64,000 bases of DNA from DAIOEK01 sp963708715 (lineage in GTDB: Bacteria > Chloroflexota > Anaerolineae > Anaerolineales > Anaerolineaceae), in assembly GCA_963708715.1 (NCBI GenBank), contig CAVPSU010000001.1:2046001-2110000 (forward strand). Reading direction: 5' to 3'. The notes below the pieces were generated by a model. It was not told the origin of the DNA, did not search any database, and was given only the letters and a program-made list of their open reading frames with translations. Of this stretch, positions 17,560 through 28,885 are shown in pieces. The translations under genes and the position numbers were made by a program. How positions within the stretch are numbered: position 1 is the stretch's first letter; the number at the start of each line of letters is the position of its first letter.

Positions 17560-20500
17560 ATGTTCATGCCACCAAAATCCATAAATCCAACTTCACTTGC
17601 TCAGTACATCCGATTTGAGAATTGCGATCGTTTTCTTCGCTTTCGGATTAACCCAGACGATGAACGGCGATTATTAAAGAAATGGGGATTAACTATTCAA
17701 CCACTCACCCCTCTTCTTCAGGAAGCAGGTGCTTTATTTGAAATAAATGTTGGCAAGCAAATAGCCTCAGCTGGTGAACAGGTCATTGATTTGAATGATC
17801 TTCCTGTCGAGGAGACAATAAGGAATTTGAGAAATATTCAGAAACCAACCATTCTCATGCAACCTTCTGTAAAAGCAACATTGGGAGACTCGAATTGTAG
17901 TGGTCGCGCTGATGCCATTCGAATTGAACCTGATCGAAGCGGAAGTTTGGCGATTCTCATTGCTGATATCAAGGCTACACGTCAAGAACGGATGGAACAT
18001 CGTCTCCAAGTGGCTGTATATGCCAACTTAATTCGTCAAATGGCAGAAATAAATGGAATAAAGGTCAGTGGAATCCATGGCACTGTCTTAACTATGCGTG
18101 ATGATGGAAGTATTCCATCACTGAATCCTGAAACCTCAACATTTGATTTGGATACTTACCTCACAATTTTGGATCGTTTGGCTGTAGTTCCTGATTGTAA
18201 AATTGATCAAATTCTCGATATTCCTTTCGAAAAAGTTTTTTATCATTTGAGTTATAAGTGCGATGGCTGCCTCTACAATGCAATCTGTATGTATGATTCA
18301 GCAGAACGAATGGATATCGCTCTAACACCTGCAATTTCAGCAGTAGAAAAACGGGTTTTGAATGAAGTTGGTGTTCATACGCTTCCCGAATTGGCAAATC
18401 TGATGCACTATCCTAGCAATGGGATGTATCAGATGGAGCCAAACACCCAATTCCAGGAAAAACTTGATTTAATTCGAAATCGCTGGCCAGTAGCACCTAA
18501 TCTCCCATTTTTGGTTCAACGGGCAAAAGCTGCTTTAAAGGTATTTGATAAAAGTGTTGAATATCGACCTTATCTTCTTGGATCTGGTTTTGGCACTTTA
18601 CCAAGTGATGATGAACATCCTGGATTAATAAAAATCTTTTTCGATGCGCAACAAGACTACCTAAAAAGCCGAATTTATTTATTAAGCGGATTAGTTGTTG
18701 GTCCAGCAGGGAATAAGGAGATAGTAAAAATTACACCTGCTCCGCCAACTGACGAGGATGAAGGAGAATTACTTAGAGATTGGATTCTTGGAATACTATC
18801 TGCAGTAAGGCAGGTGTCCAATAGTGATCAAGCCCCTGTTCACCTTTATTGCTACAACAGGTATGATCAAAAGGTTTTATTGGAGTCTCTTAAGCGTCAC
18901 CTTGATGATATTTCTACGATTCCAGCATTCTTTGACCTTTTGACCCAAAGCCCGGCATTATCACAATCTGTTATCTCATTTCTTTACGATGAGCTTCAAG
19001 AACGTTCTAATCTTGGATTATCATGCCTGCCACTTCATGATGCTGCACGACGGCTCGGTTTTGATTGGAAGGATGAGAAGTATGAATACTTCTCGCTATT
19101 CAGAGCACGCATGTTTGACAATCGTCGAACGGTACTTCGTGAATCAAATGGGAACTTAGTCCGTGTTGATAAAAGTATTTCACCTGATGATCCACGCAGA
19201 GTAACAATCGAAGCAGCTAGCCGCTTTAACTCTCAAATACCACTAGAGTATGCATATGCTGCGTGGGGGAAATTGCCCGATTCGAAGGAAGATAGCAAAA
19301 TACTTGAACCATTCAAAGCAGTGGACGAAGAAGCCATCACCTCATTTGCTTCGATGCGGATGAAAGCACTGGTTCATATCGAAAAATGGTTCAAGGTAAA
19401 GGCGAGATTTATTGATAAACCTTTAATATCACTTCCAGAAATCGGTCAGGATGCTTATCAATCCGACCTTCGACTGGCACTTGAAGAATATTTGTTTATG
19501 GAACATCATGCTTCTTTGCAAGAGCATCTATTGAGCTTTAGTTTACCAGTTGATCGGCGCGTTCAATCTGGTCGGGCAATGCTATTGAAACATGTCGGCC
19601 AGATAGAGCGGAATGTGCATCTTTTCAAACCTGAGTTTGCCTCTATTGGGTTAGACCCTGGACTTACGATGAACGCTTGTAAAGTCAAAGAGGGAGATTG
19701 GGTAGTAATGAATGACCCAGTTGATCCTCAACTGACTGCCAATAAGATTAAAAACGGTCGTCTAGCAATGGTTGATGAGCTGACTCCTACTAGGGTAGTT
19801 CTTCAATTTATGGACAATGTTCAAGGAAGAGGAAAACTTTTCTGTTATTTTCACAATTCTAGAATCTCCCCCCAACCCGGAAATTTGTACGTAATTGATG
19901 AAATGGTAGATGAGCTAAACGCAGATAAAGTACTGGAAAGTCTACGGAACATTGGCTCAAACTATTTTTATCAGTGGTTGACAAAAACTCCAGTGCAACG
20001 ACCCCTTAAGAATGCGGATTTCTACCAGCAATTTATTAGTCAAATAGATGCTCTTCTGGCCACCAAAAAGAGAAAGCTAACGAGTTCTCAAAAGAAGATC
20101 ATCGGTGAGACACCAACCTATCCTCTTGCTCTGGTCCAAGGACCTCCAGGAACGGGGAAAAGCTATACATTGGCTTGGGCGATCTTAGCACGCATTGCAG
20201 CTGCCTCGGTTCAAGGAGAGACTTGTCGTGTTGCCATTTGTTGTAAAACCCACAATGCGATAAAAGTGGTTCTTAAAGCTCTCGCAGAGGCGAAACAACA
20301 ACTTTCGGGTTTTGGACTTACCAAATTGGGTGGTAATGCCATCAGGGATTTACATGTCTACAAAATTGGCGGGAGGATAATGGACCGGCTATCCCTGGGG
20401 TTACAATGTTGGATGTCTATAATGACAAAGCCAGCTTGCCCGGGGTTTTGGGTATGACGAATGTTGTTATAGGGGCAACATCAGGCGGATTATTTAACCT

Positions 20501-21467
20501 AATGAGGTATTCATCCGCCGATGGCAGACATGTTGATTGGAATTCAAAATCTTTCGACCTGGTAGTCGTTGATGAAGCCTCGCAAATGAATATTCCTGAA
20601 GGGGTACTTGCCGGCGCATTCTTGAAAGAAGAAGGTCAGATGATCGTCGTTGGTGATCATCGTCAGATGCCACCAATCAATGCTCATCCATGGAAAGAGG
20701 AAGAGAAGCGCGATATAGTTGAAATGAAGCCTTTCCTTTCCCTTTTTGAATCCTTGGCTGAGAGAGGATTTCCGAGGGAAGCGTTGGATGAGAGTTTCCG
20801 TCTGCACGAAGATATAGCTGAATTTCTCAATGAGAATATCTACTCAAAAGACGGAATTCATTTCCACTCAAAACGAAAAGAACTCATTACGCAATTACCT
20901 GCGATCAGTGATTATGTAGATGCAGTAATGAATCCTGCGTACCCAATTGTCGTGATTGAACATACTGAGCACGCATCACAACAGTTCAATCCTTGCGAAT
21001 TACAACTAACTGAGCCCATCATCCAGGCGTGTGTTCAGTATCTCGGTCTAGATGGACGCAATGGTATTGGCGTTGTAGTTCCTCACCGGGCACAGAAGGC
21101 ATTACTCTGCCAGCGCTTCCCAGATTTAGCTGAAGTGCATTCTATTGATACTGTTGAAAGATTTCAAGGAGACGAAAGGGATGTGATCATTGTCTCTGCA
21201 ACTGCTTCTGACCCGGATTATGTCCTAAATGAAGCAGATTTCCTGCTAAATTTGAACCGTCTGAATGTAGCGATTTCCCGTCCGCGAAAAAAGCTGGTTG
21301 TCATTGCTTCTAGATCAGTCATTGACCTTCTAACATCTGATCTGGAAATCTTTGAAAATTCCATTCTCTGGAAACGTCTATACTATCACTATGCTCCTGA
21401 TTTGCTTTATCGGTCTGCAATTAATGGGACTGAAGTATTTGTAAAAGGCCGCCACTGTAAGGGGTGA
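17560..21467 (+). CDS. RecB-type nuclease fused to SF1 (Dna2/Upf1-like) helicase, one frame break
   Basis: About 1,300 residues in two overlapping frames that join near 20375-20400. The N-terminal part is a RecB/Cas4-like PD-(D/E)XK nuclease: GRADAIRIEP, the catalytic IADIKATRQ, and HRLQVAVYANLIRQM, with a later cysteine cluster CDGCLYNAIC that may hold an iron-sulphur centre. A middle region of ~500 residues has no clear motif. The C-terminal part is a superfamily 1 helicase: QGPPGTGKSYT (Walker A), DLVVVDEASQM (Walker B), VVGDHRQMPPI, VERFQGDERDVII and NRLNVAISRPRKKL. The architecture resembles TM0106-type nuclease-helicases. Likely a DNA-processing or defence enzyme; it begins a four-gene operon. 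Confidence 0.8.
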
Positions 21468-21478
21468 GGGGGATAAGT

Positions 21479-24389
21479 ATGCCAGTTAATTATTCAACAA
21501 AAGCGAATCCTGAACAGCTCGATGCAATTCAATCTACTGATGGCCCCCTGCTGTATCATTGCCGGCCCGGGCTCAGGTAAGACTTTCACGCTAGTCGAGC
21601 GAATTGTCTATTTGATCACGCAGAAAGAGGTGTCTCCTGAAAATCTTCTCGTGATGACATTCACCGAGAAGGCAGCGCAGGAATTGACCACGCGCATCTC
21701 GAATCGCCTAAATGCGCTAAATATCCGCTTTAATCTAAACGAGATGTATCTTGGAACAATCCATTCTATTTGCTTACGATTGCTGGAAGAATACCGTGAT
21801 TTCACTCGCCTGAAGCGCAATTTCATCATGATGGATGAATTCGATCAGAAGTATTTTATCTATGAGCGGATCTCAGAATATGAAGAAATCCCCAACATCT
21901 CATTGGTCATCGGTGAACCAGACCAAAGTGGATGGTTAAAGACTGAGGAACTGGTCAAATGGATCAATATGGTCAGCGAAGAAGCGCTGGATATTCAGAG
22001 ACTGATCTCTGCGCCTGACCCGGAAGTCCAGGTATTAGGCCAATGCGCAGCTCTCTATCAAAAGCATTTAGAAGAGAATAACGCTCTGGATTTCTCGACA
22101 ATCCAATATGAGGCTTTACGTTTATTACAAACATATCCTGAAGTCAGAGTAGAACTGCAACAAAAAATAAATTACCTGATGGTAGATGAATACCAGGATA
22201 CCAACACAATCCAGGAGATCATCCTCTTCCAGCTTGCTGAGGGAGATGGTCCCAACTTATGCGTGGTCGGAGATGATGACCAGGGCCTCTACCGATTCCG
22301 TGGCGCAACCATTCGAAATATCCTCGAGTTCAAAGACCACTTTCCACCGGGGGTATGCAAACAGGTCAACCTGACCGTGAACTACCGCTCTCATCCGGAG
22401 ATCATCACCTTCTATAACAGGTTCATGGCCGCCCAGGATTGGACTTTGGAGGGGAAGGTATTCCGCTTTGAAAAGGAAATACTTCCTCGAGATGAAATAT
22501 TTCCGTCGGTTCCCTCGGTCATCAAGGTTAGTTCTCTTTCCCAAGAAGGTTACCATGAAGAGGTGCTCAAGTTCCTTCATGCTATACGAAACCAGGGTCA
22601 CCTAACAGATTGGAACCAGGTGGCGTTCCTCTTCCGTTCGGTGAAAAATCCCAAGGCAGTGGCGCTCTCGCGATATCTGGAAAATCACGGGATTACCGTT
22701 TACTCACCGCGCTCCAACCAATTTTTCGAGCGGGAAGAAATCCGGTTAATGATCGGAGCCTTGATCTTCCTCTTTCCACAATTCGCAGATGCCCGCAAAT
22801 GGAAAGCGGATGCGTTCTTGCAGATCTGGGATTATTACGACAACGATTGTTTTGACCTCTTTGCCACAGAGCTTCGTAAAGAAGAGAATGCGGATATCCT
22901 ACGTTGGTGCAGATCAATGGCAAAATCACATCTGACATTGGCGCAAAATAAGGACTATGCGTTCAGTGGTCTTTTATACCAACTCTTGCGCTTCCCGCTT
23001 TTCAGCCGCTTCCTGGAAGAAGATTTGCTGAAAGGAGGGATTAACGACAGTCGGGCGATGCGCAATTTAGCGATCCTATCGCAACTGCTGGGTAAATTTG
23101 AATATTTGCATAATGTCAGTGTTCTGTCTCCTGACTACCTGACCAGAAACCTGCGCAATCTCTTCAATCAGTTCTTCCGCTTCTTGAAAGAGGGTGGAAT
23201 TGATGAGTACGAAGACCAGCAGGAGTACGCCCCCAGTGGATGCGTGTCCTTCTTCACTGTGCACCAATCCAAAGGGTTGGAATTCCCGGTAGTGGTGGTC
23301 GGTTCGCTGGAAGCAACGCCGCGAAAACAATTCACCAGACTGACAGAAATCCTGGAAAGCGGTTATCTCACTCGTCCCCCTTACGAACCACTGGAGAAAA
23401 CCAAGTATTACGACTTCCACCGGCTCTTCTACACGGCATTCTCACGAGCACAGAACCTTCTGGTTTTGGCCTGCCACGAGAAAGACGGGCGTGGTCGCAC
23501 ACCATCCGCTTATTTCACAGAGCTTTATGAGCAATTGCCCTCCTGGCGCACCCCGGCATTTATCCCTGCCAACCTACCCCTCGAAAAGATCAAGGATATC
23601 AACCTTAAGCAGGAATACTCCTTCACTTCTCACCTGACCCTTTTCGAGAACTGTGCCGAGCAGTACCGATTCTATCGTGAGCTAGAGTTTGCGCCTATTC
23701 GCACCAACCCGATCCTGTTCGGTACGCTGGTGCACCAGACAATCGAAGATATCCATAAAGCCGTCCTCCGGGGCGAAGAAAGCAAGCTCTCAGAACAGCA
23801 GGTTGCCGCCTGGTTCGATACCAATTATGCTTTCCTGACCAAGAAAGAGCGTGTTTACCTGGCTTCCTACGTTAAGAACATCGCTCTGGAGCAGGTGCTG
23901 AGATATTACAACCGCAACCAGCGAAACTGGTCGCGAATCAAGGATGCTGAAGTGGATGTCTCTTTGGTCAAGGATGAATACATTCTCAAAGGTAGCATCG
24001 ATTTGATCGTAGGTGAAAACCAAACGGTAGAATTAATTGATTTCAAATCCGAGAAGAAGCCGGACGTGAACAACCCAGCGGATAGGGAAAAGCTTGAACG
24101 TTACCGCCGGCAATTGGAAGTGTACGCACATATCGTGGAAGAGCGTACTGGACACATCGTAAGTAAAGCCCATCTTTACTACACCAGTGAAGAGGACGGC
24201 AACCCTTACATCACCTATCCCAAGGATAGCCGCGCGATCGAAAAGACGATCGCGGTCTTTGACCAGGTGGTTCACCGCATCGAACAGAAAGATTTCAGCA
24301 TCGCAGAACGGCCGGCCAAGTTATGCCCGGCTTGTGATATGCGATTCTACTGCGATGCTCGGAACTGGAAATTTAGAAAGAAATCATAG
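21479..24389 (+). CDS. UvrD/AddA-like helicase with C-terminal RecB-type nuclease, one frame break
   Basis: About 970 residues. The start at ATG 21479 gives NPEQLDAIQSTDGPLL, which must shift frame near 21550 to reach IAGPGSGKTFTLVERI (Walker A). UvrD motifs follow: VDEYQDTNTIQE, VVGDDDQGLYRFRGA, VNYRSHPEII, VHQSKGLEFPVVVV and YTAFSRAQNLLVL. The last ~250 residues are a PD-(D/E)XK nuclease with LFGTLVHQTIEDIH, VELIDFKSEKK and RRQLEVYAHI, closing with CPACDMRFYC, as in iron-sulphur AddB/Cas4-type nucleases. It starts 11 bp after the preceding stop and ends 10 bp before the methyltransferase. It should unwind and degrade DNA ends. Confidence 0.85.
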
Positions 24390-24399
24390 GAGAATATCA

Positions 24400-26174
24400 T
24401 GACCGAACAGCCCAATTTGCCAAATAGCAATGTTAACCCCAAGAAAGGGGAAACAACTGTTGATAGTTATGAATTTGAACCCATCAAAGGTTATCCAATG
24501 CTTAACTGGAAAGGGAAAAGGCCTTTCACTTCAACACAGTTTTATCCCCGCGCAACTTAAAGAGGTTTACGGCGAATCAGTTGAAGGTTGGAGGAATAAA
24601 ATTTATTGGGGTGATAACTTACAGGTGATGAGCCATTTACTTAAGGAATTCAGGGGGAAAGATTAATCTCATTTATATTGATCCCCCTTTTGATTCGAAG
24701 GCGGATTATAAGAAAAGAATACAACTTAAAGGAGAAAAACTTACTAATGATCACAATGCTTTCGAAGAAAAACAATACACCGATATTTGGGTAAATGATG
24801 AATATCTTCAGTTTATGTTTGAAACGAATAATCTTGATGCGAGAATTGTTGTGTGAAACAGGATCATTTATTCTACATTGTGATTGGCATAAAAGCCACT
24901 TACTCAGGTCCATTTGTGATGAAATATTTGGTAATACTAATTTCCGGAATGAGATAGCTTGGTGCTATGGTGGGGGTGGCGCACCTGAAAAAGAATACCC
25001 ATGCAAGCACGATATATTGTTGTGGTATTCCAGATCAAATCAGTGGTCGTTCCACAAGCAATTTAGGCCTTATTCTGAAGGAACGTTGACCAGAGGATTG
25101 ACAGAGGTAAAAGGACCCGATTATGAGTTGAATGAAGAAGGAGCTATGCTGAATGATTGGTGGGCTGAAAAAGAGGTCCAAAAAATTCTAAGTCCAACTG
25201 CGTATGAAAATTTAAAATACCCAACTCAAAAACCTGAAGGGTTATTGAGAAGAATAATTTTAGGCCATTCTAATCCAGACGATATAGTTTTAGATTGTTT
25301 TATGGGTAGTGGGACTACTCAATCTGTTGCAATGAAGAACGGGCGTAGATTTATTGGCGCAGATATAAATATTGGCTCAATTCAAATTTCTACAAAACGA
25401 TTAATAAATGCGTCAAAAGAAATACAAGAAAAAGAAACTCAGCCTCAATTGGGCGCTGAGTCAAATAAATGTTATTTAGGTTTTGAAGTATATAACGTCA
25501 ATCATTATGATGTATTTCGTAATCCCGTTGAAGCAAAAGAGTTGCTCATGGATGCATTGGAGATCCAACATTTAGGAACAGGTCATCTCTTTGAAGGAGA
25601 AAAAGATGGGCGTATGATTAAAATCATGCCCGTTAATCGCATTGCCACACGCGCCGACCTCAGTGAATTAATCACCGGGTTTGATTACAAAGCCTTTGAT
25701 CGCCGCCAGGCGCAGAATCCAGGAAAACCGGTTGAAAAGATCACCCTGGTCTGCATGGGGCATGAGCCTGATCTGGCTGCGTACTTGAAGAATGAAGTGC
25801 TGCCATATATCATCGATGTAGAAGTGGTGGATATCCTCCGCGACAAACAAGACCTCCAATTCAAGCGCGATTCAGAAGCAAAAGTAGCGATAAAGAACGG
25901 CCAAGTGGTCATTGAAACATTTTATCCAATGAACCTCCTACAGAAGTTGAGCATGCAGAAGGAGAACGTCACCGACTGGCGCGAGCTGGTTGAGTCAATC
26001 ATGATCGATTGGAACTATGACGGTGCGGTTCTCCAACCGGCAGTTGTAGATATCCCTGATAGAAGAGAACTGGTTAAAGGAAAATACTTAATCGATAAAG
26101 ATGCCGGCACCATCCGGGTCAAAATAACTGATCTGCTCTCCGAATCGCTTGAAGTTGAGGTGAAACATGGCTAG
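24400..26174 (+). pseudogene. Beta-class (type III Mod-like) DNA methyltransferase, three frame breaks
   Basis: ATG 24400 starts a protein of about 590 residues broken near 24535 (CCCC), 24652 (GGGGG) and 24826 (GAAACG). Joined, it reads KIYWGDNLQVMSHLL, INLIYIDPPFDSKADY (catalytic DPPF) and later CFMGSGTTQSVAMKNGRRFI (the SAM-binding FxGxG region). DPPF before FxGxG is the beta-class order typical of N6-adenine or N4-cytosine methyltransferases of type III systems. The C-terminal ~230 residues (GFDYKAFDRRQAQ, PYIIDVEVVDILRDKQ) probably contact the partner or target DNA. It overlaps the Res-like gene by 8 bp. All three breaks fall in or next to homopolymers inside conserved sequence. Confidence 0.8.
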
Positions 26175-28816
26175 GAAAGTCACCAGGTCGGTAGATCTGG
26201 AATTTGCTTTCTTCACTTACCTCTGGCAGTTCTACCAGGAGAACCGCGGCCGCATTCGCCAGCACTACCGGGATCTGTCCCGAAGATTCCTCGATTTCAA
26301 TGACCCTTCCAATACCAACAGTTTCTTGCGCCAACCACAGTTCGAGGCCCTTGAGATATATATATTCCTAAAAGAATACCTGGACAATAAACCAGTTCAT
26401 CAGATTTTCAAAGAGTGGATGAATAAAGAGGGAGATTTCCAGGCTCGAGGTGATGTCCATACGCAAGCTAGCCAACTCAATTTCCTTGAGGTCTTAACCA
26501 AGGAGCAGTACGAACCAATCTTCGAACGGATGCGTTCCAATGCCAGGGTGTATTCCAACTACATCTTTGCTTTGACGATGGGCACAGGTAAAACGATCCT
26601 CATGGCAACTTGCATCTTCTACGAATTTATCCTCGCCAACAAATTCCCAAAAGATGAGAAGTACTGTCACAATGCCCTGGTGTTTGCTCCGGATAAGACC
26701 GTGCTTCAATCGCTGCGTGAGATGCAGACTTTTGATATGTCCAAGGTCGTTCCACCGGAATATGTGAACTTCCTCTCAACCCACATTCAGTATCACTTTC
26801 TCGATGAAGCCGGTACTGCCCTAAGCGTGTTGGATAAGTCACGTTTCAATCTCATCGTGTCCAACACGCAAAAAATCATTCTCAAACGGCAGAACAAAGA
26901 AAAATCTGCCGCGGACCAGCTCTTCGGTAGTGGAAAACCGACGTACGAATCCAATTCTGTTTATGATAAAAATGCCGACCTTTATGCCTTTGAAGAACCA
27001 GAGGATGAAGATGCCCTGACTACTAACCAGCGCTTCGAGAAGCTACGCCGGTTGGAACAGCTTGGCATTTACGTGGACGAAGCTCATCACGCCTTCGGTA
27101 CAGCCCTTGCCAAAGACATGGGTGTGCAGCAGACAGATACGAGCTTGCGCCGCACCATTGATGAACTGGCAGCCAGCCTTGAGCGCTCAGGTACTAAAGT
27201 AGTGGCTTGTTACAACTACACCGGCACACCTTATGTTGGTCAAGAAGTGCTTCCTGAAGTGGTTTACGCGTTTGGTTTACAGGAAGCGATCGACAAGCAA
27301 TTCCTCAAGAAGGTGGATATCAAGAGCTACACCAACACAAAAAACGCTGAGTTCATCCAGATCGTAGTAGACGACTTCGTTAAGCAAAGCTTCTATCCGC
27401 AGCGCCATGAGGGGATGCTTCCCAAACTCGCTTTCTTTGCCTCCACCATCGATGAACTCCAAAAAGAATTACGGCCCGCAGTAGAAAAAGCCCTTTCGAA
27501 ACATGGTATTCCCAGCACATCCATCCTAGTAAACGTCGGTGATGAAAAGTTAACTACCAATGACGATATCCGTGAGTTCAATCGATTGGATACGATTAGC
27601 TCTTCGAAACAATTCATCCTCCTGGTCAATAAAGGCCGTGAAGGTTGGAACTGCCGCTCCCTCTTTGGCGTCGGCCCTCTTCCGTGCCCCAAAATCTAAA
27701 ATCTTTGTCCTCCAGGCTACCATGCGCTGCCTTCGCTCGATCAGTCCGGCTCAGCAAACCGGACAGGTGTATCTTAGTGCGGAAAACCGTCAGATTTTGG
27801 ATGACGAGCTCCAGCAGAACTTCCGTATCAGCGTTGATGACCTCAGCGGTCAAGGTAAAGACAAGAACATCTACCAGGTTCATGTGGTTCCCCCGCCAGT
27901 AAAAATCAAACTGCAGCGCATTCGCAGGCAATTTGAGATGAAAGAAAAGGAACTGGAACAACAATTTAGCCTTGAATTAGATAAGGCGGATACCGAGAAG
28001 TATCGGATCATCCAGGTCGAAGAGCATTCGCTAGGCGCTTCTGAGAAAAATCAAGCCGTCACAACTGATCTTACCCACCGCCGCGAAAAGCGCACCTTCA
28101 GCCAAATCACTCTTGTGGCTGAAATATCTCGATATCTAAACAAACCCTGTTTACAAATCGAGAGCATTTTAGATGCCACTATGGAGGGAACAGACAAGAT
28201 CCTTTCCGCAGTGAATGAATTCAACGAACTCCTCTATGACTGGATCATCCCGCGGCTCTTTAACGAACTCTACGAGATAACCAAGCACGAAAAGACGGAG
28301 GAATATGAAGTGGAACTGGTGAAGGTTCCGGAAGATGGATTTTATCAACTCTCTGCTTCTCCAAACCTGGTTGTGCGAGAACGTGACGCCGAGAGGCAGT
28401 ATGCACCTAAGAGCTTCCATCTGGACACGTACTGTTTTGACTCTGACCCGGAGCGCAATCTATTCTGGAATCTCTTGAAAGATGGCAAGGTAAAGAAGCT
28501 CTACTTCACCGGAATGCTCACCCACGGCCAATCCGATTTCTACGTGCAATACATCGATCCGGAATCGCACACGGTTCGCAGTTATTATCCAGACTTCCTT
28601 GTGCAAAAAGAGGATGGCAAGTACGTAATTATTGAGGTAAAGGGCGACAACAAAATTGAAGATCCAGTCGTCCTGGCCAAACAAGAGTTTGCAGAACAAA
28701 TGGCTATTGCTTCTGGAATGACTTATAAAATCATCAAAGGTACCGATGCAGCTCAAGGTCGTTATTCGTTCTTATTGACGAATGAACCGATGCCTTACCA
28801 GGTCGGAATAGCATAA
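26167..28816 (+). CDS. Type III restriction Res-like helicase-nuclease, one frame break
   Basis: About 880 residues. N-terminal part: LWQFYQENRGRIRQHYR. SF2 helicase motifs: ALTMGTGKTILMATCIFYEF (Walker A), GIYVDEAHHAFG (DEAH), CYNYTGTPYVGQE (motif III) and LLVNKGREGWNC (motif V). The frame changes near 27680, where GWNCRSLFGV continues as ALFRAPKSKIFVLQATMRCLRS in the other frame, the usual C-terminal helicase region. The C-terminus has a PD-(D/E)XK nuclease: YYPDFLVQKEDGKYVIIEVKG. With the upstream methyltransferase it forms a Mod-Res pair, and a type III-like restriction system is the best fit. Confidence 0.83.
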
Positions 28817-28823
28817 TCCCGTT

Positions 28824-28850
28824 CGCCGGAGGTTTATTCCTCCGGCGTTT
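28824..28850 (+). terminator. Terminator of the four-gene operon
   Basis: CGCCGGAGG (28824-28832) pairs with CCTCCGGCG (28839-28847) and runs into TTTT. It separates the restriction-helicase operon from the ATPase gene that starts 36 bp downstream. Confidence 0.85.
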
Positions 28851-28885
28851 TCCTGAATTGTTGATCAAAACCTGAGATTACCTGA

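Noticed and set aside
24400..28816. DISARM or BREX system
   Set aside because: DrmB/DUF1998, PLD, PglZ or BrxC-type genes are not seen; the Mod-Res layout fits type III restriction better.
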